Below are positions 8,489 to 16,054 of a DNA stretch of 64,000 nt, piece after piece; positions within the stretch are counted from its first letter, which is position 1; every line of letters starts with the position of its first letter. The notes under the pieces are model-generated. The model saw nothing but the letters and a program-made list of their open reading frames with translations, was not told the DNA's origin and searched no databases. Source of the stretch: Streptomyces sp. NBC_00236 (GTDB lineage Bacteria; Actinomycetota; Actinomycetes; Streptomycetales; Streptomycetaceae). The DNA lies in NCBI RefSeq assembly GCF_036195045.1, contig NZ_CP108100.1, positions 806,001 through 870,000 of the forward strand. Reading direction: 5' to 3'. The translations under genes were made by a program, and so were the position numbers.

Positions 8489-9562
8489 TCAGCTGGAGGT
8501 TTTCAGAGCCACCGGCATGACCAGAGTGGTGAAGCTGCCCTGGTCTGCGGAACGCACCACAACAGGACGGTCTGTGGCGGAGATCTCCAACAGGACGTCG
8601 GGCCCGACGCTGGCTTCCAGCGCGGGAGCCAGGACGGCAGGGTCGAAACCGATCCGCTGCGGCAGTTCTTCATGGCAGATCGCAGGCAGGGTGGCGGGAT
8701 GGGAGTGATCGGCCAGAGAGACGACCAGCTCATCGTCGGCGAAGCTCACAGCGATGCGGGCAGCGTCGCCACGGCTGTTGACCGCGTCGCGAAGGGCCAG
8801 GCGATCCACGATCACGCGGTATTCGGTCGGGGGCAGAGCCGAGAGCATCTCGCGGTAGGAAGGAAACGGGGCATCGACCGTCGCCAGGACGCGGGACTGT
8901 GTCGCGCTGCGTGCTCGGGTGCCGTCCGGTCCGACCTGGATGGTGACTTGATGGACTCGCGCCGCCCATTGACCGAACTCGATCAGGTCAGTCGCGTGCA
9001 TCAGCAGATGGCAGGGTCCTCCGTCGAGCGCCGCCGGCTTCAGGACGCGCATCGACAGGCGATAGCGATCGGTGGCTACCAGACGAACCTCGCCGTCATC
9101 GATCTCGATGAGGACGCAGCCAAGCGCAGGATGCTCCTCGTCGGAAGCCGCGGCCGACACCACCTGGCGTACAGCGCTGGCGAACTCCACGCCGTCGATT
9201 CTCGCTTCCGTCGTACTACTTGCAGTACGGAGGGATTGCAGAGCCACTGCGACGGCGGCCTTGGCGGTCTGCGTCTGGTCCCGCATCCTCTCCAAGTGCC
9301 GTTCCAGTACCTCTCGGCCCTCGCGCTCGGGCCCGTCGAGCACCACGGTGACTTCGGCCAGCGGCAGCCCCGCTTCCCGCAGACCGCGCAGGAGAACGGC
9401 ACGGGCCTCCTGCGCGGGGCTGTAGAACCGGTATCCGGTCGCCCCATCGACCCTCGTCGGCCGCAGAACGCGGCTGTCGTCGTAGAAACGCAGGGCGCTC
9501 GGAGCGAGGCCGACTCGCCGCGCGAAGGCGCTGATGCTCAGTAGTTCCGTGCTGCCGTCCAT
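8489..9562 (-). CDS. MerR-type regulator fused to a DNA sliding-clamp-like (DnaN) domain
   Basis: 357 residues. Residues about 6-75 form a MerR winged-helix DNA-binding domain (ISAFARRVGLAPSALRFYDD, then GYRFYSPAQ), followed by the usual dimerisation helix (about 80-115). In place of a small ligand domain, residues about 118-355 resemble bacterial beta clamp: LIEIDDGEVRLVATDRYRLS matches the clamp motif with the conserved ATDRYRL, PFPSYREML matches the FPDYxxxxP segment, and the end TTLVMPVAL matches the clamp C-terminus. Only about two clamp domains' worth of sequence is present, versus three in DnaN. The gene heads an operon with the TPR-like gene and has a MerR operator overlapping its own promoter, so autoregulation is likely. 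What the clamp portion senses or binds is unknown. Confidence 0.88.
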   Translation of the reverse strand: MDGSTELLSISAFARRVGLAPSALRFYDDSRVLRPTRVDGATGYRFYSPAQEARAVLLRGLREAGLPLAEVTVVLDGPEREGREVLERHLERMRDQTQTAKAAVAVALQSLRTASSTTEARIDGVEFASAVRQVVSAAASDEEHPALGCVLIEIDDGEVRLVATDRYRLSMRVLKPAALDGGPCHLLMHATDLIEFGQWAARVHQVTIQVGPDGTRARSATQSRVLATVDAPFPSYREMLSALPPTEYRVIVDRLALRDAVNSRGDAARIAVSFADDELVVSLADHSHPATLPAICHEELPQRIGFDPAVLAPALEASVGPDVLLEISATDRPVVVRSADQGSFTTLVMPVALKTSS

Positions 9563-9601
9563 GGACCCGATTGTTGACCTTCATCCAACTTGAAGGTCAA
9601 C
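9563..9601 (-). promoter_or_regulatory. MerR-type operator/promoter with 19-bp spacer, probably leaderless
   Basis: Perfect 9-bp inverted repeat (gttgacctt 9573-9581, aaggtcaac 9593-9601, 11-bp spacer). On the minus strand, TTGACC as -35 is followed by exactly 19 bp and AACAAT as -10, the overlong spacing typical of MerR-controlled promoters. Seven bases separate the -10 from the ATG at 9562, so the transcript should start at or near the start codon. Confidence 0.75.
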
Positions 9602-9657
9602 TCGCTCTTTGGTCGGGTTCCACGCCACCACGCGGCACGGGAGCTCCCTCAGCGTCA

Positions 9658-9691
9658 ACCCCCGAAGGACTTCCAAACTCGACCACTTAGC
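9658..9691 (-). repeat. Right inverted repeat of candidate transposon
   Basis: It contains the complement of the 15-bp core (acccccgaaggactt at 9658-9672) and the outer gaccact motif. It pairs with 6350-6383. Confidence 0.75.
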
Positions 9692-9791
9692 GTCACGCCC
9701 TGCAGTCACCTCCGGCGCATCCTTCCAGGGCCACGTCCTACGTATCTCTCCAAGGGCCAGGCCCCAGCGATCTCCCCGGGCTCACTTCGTC

Positions 9792-10529
9792 CTAGGCATC
9801 CCGGCGTCGCAGTGCCCACCAGCCGGCGACCAACGTCGCCCCCGCCCATGCTGCGGTCACGGCAAGCCCAGCCCAGGGCCCGATGCTGCCGTCCGGATGC
9901 TGGTGCAGCACCAACTGGCCGGCCCGGTCGGGAAGATAGTCGGCCACGCCACCCGCGATGTCGCCGACGACGAACGAGACGATCAGGATGAAGGGAATGA
10001 GCAGGCTGAGCACGGCAACGGCGCTTCGCAACAGAACGGTCAGCCCAGCGGCGAAGAGAGTCATCAGAGCGAGATATATGCCGCTGCCGAAAGCCGCCCT
10101 CAGCGCGCCCGGTTCACCCAGCCCGATGGCATAGTCCCCCATGAACAGTTGCCCGACGAGGAATGAGCTGAAGCTGGTGACCAGCCCAACGGCCAGAGCT
10201 GCGCTTCCGATGAGCGACATCTTGACCGTGTAGAACAGAGTGCGGCGCGGAACCGCAGCCAGCGACAGACGCAGCGCACCGTTGACGTATTCGGACGAGA
10301 TCGCTGTGGCTCCGAAGCTGATGGCCGCGATCTGACCGAAGTTCAGCGCGTAGAAGGCACCGAAGACAAGATCCGCGTCCGCGTTGTCCGCCTCGGCCTG
10401 GCCGACGGTGGCGAAGCTGAGGACCGTGACGGCCATGGTGGCGAGGAAGACCGCCGTCAGGGATCCGGCGACGGAGCGCACCGATCTGATCTTGATCCAC
10501 TCGGAGCGCAGAACTGCGGTGGCCGTCAT
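9792..10529 (-). CDS. ABC-2 type transporter permease
   Basis: A 245-residue membrane protein with about six hydrophobic helices (the first at about 20-42, others near 55-80, 100-130, 140-165, 170-195 and 215-235). It opens with the typical cytosolic LRSEWIKIRSVRS, and ISSEYVNGALRLSL resembles the short motif of bacterial ABC-2 permeases. Its ATG overlaps the TGA of the ATPase gene by 4 bp, so the two form one coupled operon encoding an exporter. The substrate is unknown. A divergent two-component system next door suggests control in response to an extracytoplasmic signal such as an antibiotic or envelope stress (inference). Confidence 0.9.
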   Translation of the reverse strand: MTATAVLRSEWIKIRSVRSVAGSLTAVFLATMAVTVLSFATVGQAEADNADADLVFGAFYALNFGQIAAISFGATAISSEYVNGALRLSLAAVPRRTLFYTVKMSLIGSAALAVGLVTSFSSFLVGQLFMGDYAIGLGEPGALRAAFGSGIYLALMTLFAAGLTVLLRSAVAVLSLLIPFILIVSFVVGDIAGGVADYLPDRAGQLVLHQHPDGSIGPWAGLAVTAAWAGATLVAGWWALRRRDA

Positions 10530-11476
10530 GTTCCAACCTCCTGTCGGGTGGTGCGGGTATCAGCTGCGGACTCGAACTCCGCGGCCCCCGCGGTGAGATC
10601 CAGGTAGGCCTGTTCCAGCGTGGCCTGTTCGTCCATGAGCTGGAGAACAGGAATGCCTTCCGCGGCAGCGAGGGCACCGATCTCGGCCGCTCTCACCGCC
10701 TCGACGGTCCAGCGCCCGTCCTCGCCCTGCTCGGCCCGGAGTCCCTTGCGTGCCAAGGCCTCGCTGAACCGGGGCGATTCGGCCGTGTCCACCCTTACTC
10801 GCACCCGGGGCCGGCTCCGGGAGTGGAGGAACTCCCGCATCGGCATGTCGACGAGCAGCCGGCCCTGTCCGAGGACGATCAGATGGTCGGCGAACGACGA
10901 TGTCTCGTTCATCAAGTGGCTGGAGACCAGCACGGTGCGGCCCTCCCGCGCCATCCGCTTCATCAACTCCCGGACCCAGATGATGCCTTCCGGATCCAGT
11001 CCGTTCGACGGCTCGTCGAGCATGATCACCTCCGGGTCGCCGAGCAGTGCCGCCGCTATGCCGAGGCGCTGGCGCATACCGAGGGAGAACGTCTTGACCC
11101 GTCGGCCCCCGACGCGACCGAGTCCGGCCTCCTCCAGTACTTCCTCGACCCGTGCCCGTCCCAGGCCATTGCTCGTGGCCAGGGTGAGCAGGTGGTCGCG
11201 CGCCGACCGCGAGCCGTGGGCGGCCTGCGCGTCGAGCAGCACGCCGACGCGACGAAGCGGATCGTTCAGAGCCTCATATGCGCGCCCGCCGATCGTGGCG
11301 GTGCCGGCCGTGGGCCGGTCCAGGCCGAGGACCAGCCGCATGGTGGTGGACTTGCCCGCCCCGTTCGGTCCGAGGAAACCGGTGACCCGGCCGGGCCGCA
11401 CGCTGAACGTGAGTCGGTCCACGGCGCGGGTCGCACCGTAGTCCTTGGTGAGCTCATTGACGTCGATACTGGTCAT
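10526..11476 (-). CDS. ABC transporter ATP-binding protein (exporter type)
   Basis: 316 residues. Walker A GPNGAGKSTT is near residue 38-47, the signature FSLGMRQRLG near 130, and Walker B VIMLDEPSNGLDPEG near 150-165. An extra C-terminal domain of about 80 residues (DrrA/CcmA-like) is typical of ATPases that work with ABC-2 permeases in drug or lipid export. It is translated ahead of, and coupled to, the permease through a 4-bp overlap. It is divergent from the histidine kinase gene; the 106-bp gap between them must hold both promoters. Confidence 0.93.
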   Translation of the reverse strand: MTSIDVNELTKDYGATRAVDRLTFSVRPGRVTGFLGPNGAGKSTTMRLVLGLDRPTAGTATIGGRAYEALNDPLRRVGVLLDAQAAHGSRSARDHLLTLATSNGLGRARVEEVLEEAGLGRVGGRRVKTFSLGMRQRLGIAAALLGDPEVIMLDEPSNGLDPEGIIWVRELMKRMAREGRTVLVSSHLMNETSSFADHLIVLGQGRLLVDMPMREFLHSRSRPRVRVRVDTAESPRFSEALARKGLRAEQGEDGRWTVEAVRAAEIGALAAAEGIPVLQLMDEQATLEQAYLDLTAGAAEFESAADTRTTRQEVGT

Positions 11477-11582
11477 GTCCTCAGCCTGGCCGCAGCGCCG
11501 GCAGCGGTCCTCCCCCGCCGGTGTGGATCATCTCCCTCGCTCGGGGGAGCCGCCGCGCAGAGCTCGCTGGCACGATGGCAGC

Positions 11583-12779
11583 ATGTCCCGCTTCCTCCGC
11601 CCGTTGACCACGCCGGTCACCTACACCCGGTGGCTGCATCTGCTCCTGCCCGGCGCCGCTGTGAGTGTCTGGCTGTTCATATCGACGGACACTCCCTGGG
11701 TGCCCGTCGTCCTCGCGGCCCTGGTCGGGCTGATCCCCGGAATGCGCCTGGCCGAGGGGGTCCAGGCACAACTGCTGCTCACCCCCGAGGAGCGGGGTGA
11801 ACCGGGGGCATCGATTTCCGTCGCTCCCTCCACGTCGTGGTCCGAGCGGTGGCGGACGTCCCTCTGGCTGGAGGTGCGCCTGCTCTGTGCCGCGCTGGCC
11901 GGCATGGCGACGGTGTGGCTGTCGGCCACGTCGGTCGATCTCATCCGCTCGGCGGTGGGTTCCAAACCGAGCGCCGATTGGTTCGCCGCCGGGCTGGGCA
12001 CGCACTGGTGGGCCGCGCTCCTCGCTCCGGTTCCCCTGGTGATGCTGCTCGCCATCATCGTGAGCTGCGGGGAGCTCATCACCGCGGCAGCCCGCTGGCT
12101 GCTCGGGCCGACCCCGAAACAGCGGATGACCGCGTTGGAGGAGCGCACGGAGCAGCTGCTCGAACGCAACCGGATAGCGCGCGAGCTCCACGATTCGATC
12201 GGGCATGCCCTGACGGTCGCCGTCGTTCAGGCAGGTGCCGCCCGGGCGGCACACGACCCGGAGTTCACCGAGCGGGCACTGTCGGCAATCGAGGAGACGG
12301 GCCGTGACGCGCTGGACGATCTGGAACGAGTGCTGAGAGTGCTCCGCGAATCGGGTGAGCCGTCGGGTCGACAGCCGTCGCTGAGCGAGGCGGACCGTCT
12401 GCTGGACTCGGCGCGCGGGTCGGGAGCCGAGGTCGATGCTGACCTGTCCGGCCCCCTGGAACAGGTACCGGCGTCGGTGTCCCGCGAGGGCTATCGCATT
12501 CTCCAGGAGGCCCTCACCAATGTTCTGCGCCATGCCGGATCTGTCGCGGTCCGGGTCCGCATCACCGTCGCGGATGGCCGGCTGGAGCTGGAAGTGACGA
12601 ATCCGCTCATGGGTTCGACGGATGCCGCGCTCGCGGGCTCGGCCGATACCGCGGGGGGCGGCAGCGGGCTGCGGGGCATCAGGGAGAGAGCCGCGCTGCT
12701 GGGCGGCAGTGCCAGGACCGGGCCGTACAGGGGGGAATGGATGGTGCACGCGAGCCTTCCTCTGTACCGCATACGCTGA
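11583..12779 (+). CDS. Sensor histidine kinase (NarL-type two-component system)
   Basis: 398 residues. The N-terminal membrane part has four hydrophobic helices (about 18-35, 38-55, 95-115 and 140-165). The HisKA_3 dimerisation domain carries the phospho-acceptor His203 in [12 protein letters not shown], and the HATPase_c domain has the N box [11 protein letters not shown] and G box [11 protein letters not shown] near the C-terminus. It probably senses at the membrane without a large extracellular domain. The ATG at 11583 is chosen because upstream in-frame sequence runs into the divergent ABC promoter region and is not protein-like. The response regulator starts 4 bp after its stop. Adjacency to an ABC exporter suggests that exporter as the target. 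Confidence 0.92.
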   Translation: MSRFLRPLTTPVTYTRWLHLLLPGAAVSVWLFISTDTPWVPVVLAALVGLIPGMRLAEGVQAQLLLTPEERGEPGASISVAPSTSWSERWRTSLWLEVRLLCAALAGMATVWLSATSVDLIRSAVGSKPSADWFAAGLGTHWWAALLAPVPLVMLLAIIVSCGELITAAARWLLGPTPKQRMTALEERTEQLLERNRIARELHDSIGHALTVAVVQAGAARAAHDPEFTERALSAIEETGRDALDDLERVLRVLRESGEPSGRQPSLSEADRLLDSARGSGAEVDADLSGPLEQVPASVSREGYRILQEALTNVLRHAGSVAVRVRITVADGRLELEVTNPLMGSTDAALAGSADTAGGGSGLRGIRERAALLGGSARTGPYRGEWMVHASLPLYRIR

Positions 12780-12783
12780 CCGG

Positions 12784-13434
12784 ATGCCGGTTACCGTTCT
12801 TCTCGTCGACGACGAGCCCCTGGTCCGCGCGGGACTGCGCGCAGTTCTGGAAGCCCAGCCCGACATCGAGGTGGTCGGTGAGGCGGGCGACGGCGCCGCG
12901 GTGATCCCGTTGGTGCGTCAGCTGCGGCCCGATGTGGTGGCGATGGACGTCCGGATGCCGCTCATGGACGGCATCGAGGCGACTCGGGTGGTACTGCGGA
13001 CCGTGCCCGATCCGCCGAAGATCCTGGTGGTGACGACGTTCGAGAACGACGAGTACGTCTACGAGGCGTTGCGGGCCGGCGCGGACGGATTTCTCCTCAA
13101 GCGGGCCCGGCCGGCCGAGATCGTGCACGCGGTGCGCCTGGTGGCGGAGGGCGAGTCCTTGCTGTTCCCCGCCGCGGTCCGGCAGCTGGCAGCCGAATAC
13201 GGTACGAACAAGGCGCGGGAGGTCATGGAGCGGGCTTCCCTCACCGAGCGCGAGGAGGCTGTGCTGCGCCTGATGGCCCGCGGGCTGTCCAATGCCGAGA
13301 TCGCGGCCCGGCTCGTGGTGGGCGTCGAGACGGTGAAGTCCCATGTCAGCGCCGTGCTGGCGAAGTTGGGTGCCCGGGACCGCACCCAGGCGGTCATCGC
13401 CGCCTACGAGTCCGGATTCGTCGCTCCGAGCTGA
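12784..13434 (+). CDS. LuxR/NarL-family response regulator
   Basis: 216 residues. The receiver domain (1-120) has phospho-acceptor Asp55 in [12 protein letters not shown], the acidic pocket in VDDEPL and the conserved Lys106 in LLKRARP. The C-terminal LuxR helix-turn-helix (about 150-210) shows [22 protein letters not shown] and [16 protein letters not shown]. It is translated right behind the kinase, its cognate partner. The likely target is the divergent ABC exporter and/or its own operon (inference). Confidence 0.94.
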   Translation: MPVTVLLVDDEPLVRAGLRAVLEAQPDIEVVGEAGDGAAVIPLVRQLRPDVVAMDVRMPLMDGIEATRVVLRTVPDPPKILVVTTFENDEYVYEALRAGADGFLLKRARPAEIVHAVRLVAEGESLLFPAAVRQLAAEYGTNKAREVMERASLTEREEAVLRLMARGLSNAEIAARLVVGVETVKSHVSAVLAKLGARDRTQAVIAAYESGFVAPS

Positions 13435-13533
13435 TTCCGGGCGTTCCCGGACTGCCTCGTCGCCCACGGTCGCCCAGCCTCCGGGCAGCGAGTACGATCC
13501 GCCTGACATGCGCACGAGCTGGGAGGACACACC

Positions 13534-14691
13534 GTGGGCCGGCTGACCGGTGGGGACCCGTCGTTGCTGCGACGGATCAATTCCGCGGTGGTGCTGCACG
13601 CCCTCCGGGGTGCGGAATCCCCGACCCTTACGGACCTGACCCGGATCACGGGTCTGTCCCGGCCCACGGTCGAGGGCGTCGTGGAGGGACTGTTCGAGGC
13701 CGGCCTGGTCGTCGAGTCGGCCCCGGACGGGGCCGAGGCGCGGCGTCAAGGGCGTCCGGCCCGCCGGTTCCGGTTCCGGGCCGAGGCGGGACACCTCCTG
13801 GGCATCGAGATCGGCCCGCATCGGGTCTCGGCGTTGTTGTCGGGGCTGGACGGCCGGATCATCGGCGCCGGCTCGCGCGAGGTGTCGGAGACCGCCTGTG
13901 CGGACGACCGCCTCGACAGGGTGCGGACCGTGGTCGCCGACGTGCTCAGGCGGACCGGCGTGGCCCGCAGCAGTCTGCGGGCGGTCGGCGTGGGCAGCCC
14001 CGGCATCGTGGAGGCCGACGGCACCGTCCGGCTCGGGACCGCGCTGCCGGACTGGACGGGGCTGGCGCTCGGTGAGCGTCTGAGGCGCTCGTTCCGCTGC
14101 CCCGTGCTCGTGGAGAACGATGCGAACGCGGCGGCGGTCGCGGAGCACTGGAAGGGTGCGGCCACGGAGTCCGACGACATCGTGTTCGTGCTGGCGGGTC
14201 TGAGCCCCGGCGCGGGTTCTCTCATCGGCGGACGACTGCACCGCGGTTTCGGCGGCGCGGCCGGCGAGATCGGTGCCTTGCATCTCCTCGGCCGTGACGT
14301 CACGCCGGAAAGACTGCTGTCAACGACGGACACGCCGCTGGACCCGCTCGACGAACACGCGGTCGCCGCTGTGTTCGCCAAGGCACGGCGCGGTGACGAG
14401 CAGGCCCAGGCCGCTGTCGAACGGTTCATCCAGCGTCTGGTGCACGACGTTGCGGCGCTGGTCCTGGCGCTCGATCCGGAGCTGGTGGTCATCGGCGGCT
14501 GGGCCGCCGGGCTGGACGGGGTGCTGGATCCGCTCCGCGGTGAGCTGGCCCGTTACTGCCTGCGGCCTCCTCGGGTCGCCCTGTCGCTCCTCGGCGAGGC
14601 CGCCGTGGCCACGGGTGCACTGCGACTGGCGCTCGACCATGTGGAGGAGCAGCTCTTCGCCGTGGAGGGAACGGTGACGGCCCGCCGCTGA
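13534..14691 (+). CDS. ROK-family transcriptional regulator
   Basis: 385 residues. An N-terminal winged helix (about 10-75; LTDLTRITGLSRPTVEGVVEGL) precedes a ROK sugar-kinase-like domain (about 85-370) with the phosphate-binding motif and VENDANAAAVAEHW. The Cys-rich zinc motif typical of ROK proteins (CxCGxxGCxE) is absent; the equivalent place reads GEIGALHLLGRD. That argues for a regulator rather than a kinase. The GTG start has a GGGAGGA ribosome site eight bases upstream. It probably represses sugar uptake or catabolism genes; none is adjacent, so the targets are unknown. Confidence 0.85.
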   Translation: MGRLTGGDPSLLRRINSAVVLHALRGAESPTLTDLTRITGLSRPTVEGVVEGLFEAGLVVESAPDGAEARRQGRPARRFRFRAEAGHLLGIEIGPHRVSALLSGLDGRIIGAGSREVSETACADDRLDRVRTVVADVLRRTGVARSSLRAVGVGSPGIVEADGTVRLGTALPDWTGLALGERLRRSFRCPVLVENDANAAAVAEHWKGAATESDDIVFVLAGLSPGAGSLIGGRLHRGFGGAAGEIGALHLLGRDVTPERLLSTTDTPLDPLDEHAVAAVFAKARRGDEQAQAAVERFIQRLVHDVAALVLALDPELVVIGGWAAGLDGVLDPLRGELARYCLRPPRVALSLLGEAAVATGALRLALDHVEEQLFAVEGTVTARR

Positions 14692-14705
14692 AGGCGACGG
14701 GCCGT
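14677..14705. terminator. Bidirectional terminator hairpin
   Basis: 8-bp arms (acggcccg 14677-14684, cgggccgt 14698-14705) spanning the ROK gene's stop codon, in the short convergent gap to the GntR gene. Confidence 0.6.
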
Positions 14706-14736
14706 TCGGTGCACGCCGGGGCGCGCGGTCATCCGG

Positions 14737-15504
14737 TCAGGATGCCTGCTGGGCCCGGTCGTCGTGGCTGATCTCCAGATCGCCCGAGTCGCCGAAGGTG
14801 AGGCGGCAGGTGTCGGCCCGGTACGTGGCGACGGAGACGGCGGCTGTGCCGCCGGCCGCGAGGTAGCGGGTCGTCACGACGAGGACAGGGGCGCCGGGGA
14901 GCCGGTCGAGCTCCTTGGCGTCGTCCGCGCGCGCCGAGCCGAGCTCCACGGAACGGTCCTGACCGTCGAGGCCGAGCCGGTGCAGTTCACGTACGACACT
15001 GCGGGCCCTGGCGGGACCGGACGGGGTCTCTATCGCCGAGAGATCCGGAACGGAGGCCGCCGGTACGTACAACAGCTCCGCCGCGACCGCCTGTCCGTGC
15101 GTGAGGCGGATCCTGCGCACGATGTGAACGGGCTCGTCACCTGCCACGTCGAGCATCCCGGCCACGGCGGCCGGTGCGGCTGCCGTCCTGCAGTCGACCG
15201 ACTGCCAGGCCTCGCCCGCACCGCCCCCGGTCCAGTCGTGCTGAGCGGTGGAGACGGCGACTCCCACGCGCGGCGGAGCGACGGTGGTGCCCACTCCTCG
15301 GCGGCGTTGCAGCCTGCCTTCGAGTTCGAGCTGTTCAAGGGCCTGCCGGAGCGTGGCCCGGGCGACGCCGAACCGGGCGGCGAGCTCGCGCTCGTTGGGA
15401 AGAATCTCCCCCACCGCAAAGTCCGAGTCGAGTGCCTCACTGAGCACGGTCTTGAGGTGCCAGTACTTCGGCTCCTGCACCGATTCCAGCTGCGTGGTCC
15501 CCAC
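14737..15504 (-). CDS. GntR-family regulator, HutC subgroup (UTRA domain)
   Basis: 255 residues. The GntR winged helix (about 15-80) shows ILPNERELAARFGVARATLRQALEQLE, with the wing LQRRRGVGTTV. The UTRA effector domain (about 95-245) is of the type that binds sugar phosphates or amino-acid derivatives. The GTG start at 15504 has a GGAGG ribosome site. The leader holds an AT-rich stretch, unusual here, with a 16-bp near-palindrome (15562-15577) as a candidate autoregulatory site. It is convergent with the ROK gene. The target genes and ligand are not evident; DasR is a relative of the same subgroup but this is not DasR by sequence. Confidence 0.88.
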   Translation of the reverse strand: MGTTQLESVQEPKYWHLKTVLSEALDSDFAVGEILPNERELAARFGVARATLRQALEQLELEGRLQRRRGVGTTVAPPRVGVAVSTAQHDWTGGGAGEAWQSVDCRTAAAPAAVAGMLDVAGDEPVHIVRRIRLTHGQAVAAELLYVPAASVPDLSAIETPSGPARARSVVRELHRLGLDGQDRSVELGSARADDAKELDRLPGAPVLVVTTRYLAAGGTAAVSVATYRADTCRLTFGDSGDLEISHDDRAQQAS

Positions 15505-15561
15505 CCTGTCCTCCGCAATCGCCCAGCGGCTTTTCCGCGACGTTATTTATTAAAGGTTCCT

Positions 15562-15577
15562 GTCTTAACGTTGAGAC
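15562..15577. promoter_or_regulatory. Candidate GntR operator (near-palindrome) in AT-rich promoter
   Basis: gtcttaacgttgagac matches its reverse complement at 14 of 16 positions. It sits 58 bp upstream of the GntR start, next to a taataaat-like -10 region on the minus strand. Confidence 0.45.
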
Positions 15578-15695
15578 CATAGGACGGCGCACCCCCTTGG
15601 TCAAGACCAATCCTCGGGCCACGGGGCCGCGAAGCGGCGATCCGCCGTGCAGCGTTCACAGGACGTTCGCGGAAGGCGGGGCGCAGACAGCACAA

Positions 15696-15725
15696 AGCCC
15701 CACGTCCGGGAGGGTGCGTGGGGCT
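15696..15725. terminator. Hairpin in long intergenic region
   Basis: Perfect 9-bp arms (agccccacg 15696-15704, cgtggggct 15717-15725) with a 12-nt loop, inside the 550-bp gap between the GntR and hydrolase genes. It is not directly behind a gene, so it may end a leader or small RNA transcript. The rest of the gap (15505-16054) shows no convincing gene. Confidence 0.45.
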
Positions 15726-15959
15726 CGACCGGCCGACTGGTCGACCATCCGGTGCGGGCGGCCGGAAAGGGCGTGCGGGAGAACCGGCGGATCGATCACT
15801 CGGCAAGCGACACGAGGATCTCATCAGCATTAAGGGCGATATGCGCATATCGGCCGCCTCCGTCCAGGCATCCATCCGGCATACGAGGGGCCGGCCGACC
15901 TGTCGCCGCACATCCAGCTCACCGCCCCACCCATCTGTCCAGTTCGCTCCCCCGCCCTC

Positions 15960-15988
15960 TTGAACTACAAGCTACCTGGCGGTAATTG
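15960..15988 (+). promoter_or_regulatory. Candidate promoter of the hydrolase gene
   Basis: TTGAAC at 15960-15965, a 17-bp spacer, then TAATTG at 15983-15988. This fits a housekeeping sigma promoter about 65 bp upstream of the ATG at 16055. Confidence 0.5.
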
Positions 15989-16054
15989 TTGCTGACGGAA
16001 TGTCTAAGCCGCTTGGCACGGACCCCTCGTGCCGCCTCACCCGGGAGCAACCCC

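Larger units (their letters stand above)
6350..9691. mobile_element. Candidate IS630-type transposon with two cargo genes
   Basis: The span is bounded by a 34-bp imperfect inverted repeat (6350-6383 versus 9658-9691, 26 of 34 positions matching). This includes a perfect 15-bp core at the inner side and a 7-bp match at the outer side at identical spacing. Outside a 28-bp inner version of the repeat, both ends carry CTTAG (6351-6355 and 9686-9690), a possible target duplication; it includes the TA that IS630/Tc1-type elements duplicate. Contents, all on the minus strand: MerR-clamp gene, TPR-like gene, decayed IS630 transposase. No second copy of the repeat is seen just upstream of the transposase, where a plain IS would end. 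The element is presumably immobile now, because the transposase is broken. Confidence 0.6.

Noticed and set aside
13534..14691. ROK protein as a glucokinase
   Set aside because: It has an N-terminal winged helix and lacks the ROK zinc cysteines, so a regulator is the better call.
15543..15985. Short frames on both strands in the 550-bp gap
   Set aside because: No ribosome sites or family resemblance, and they overlap a hairpin and promoter-like boxes.
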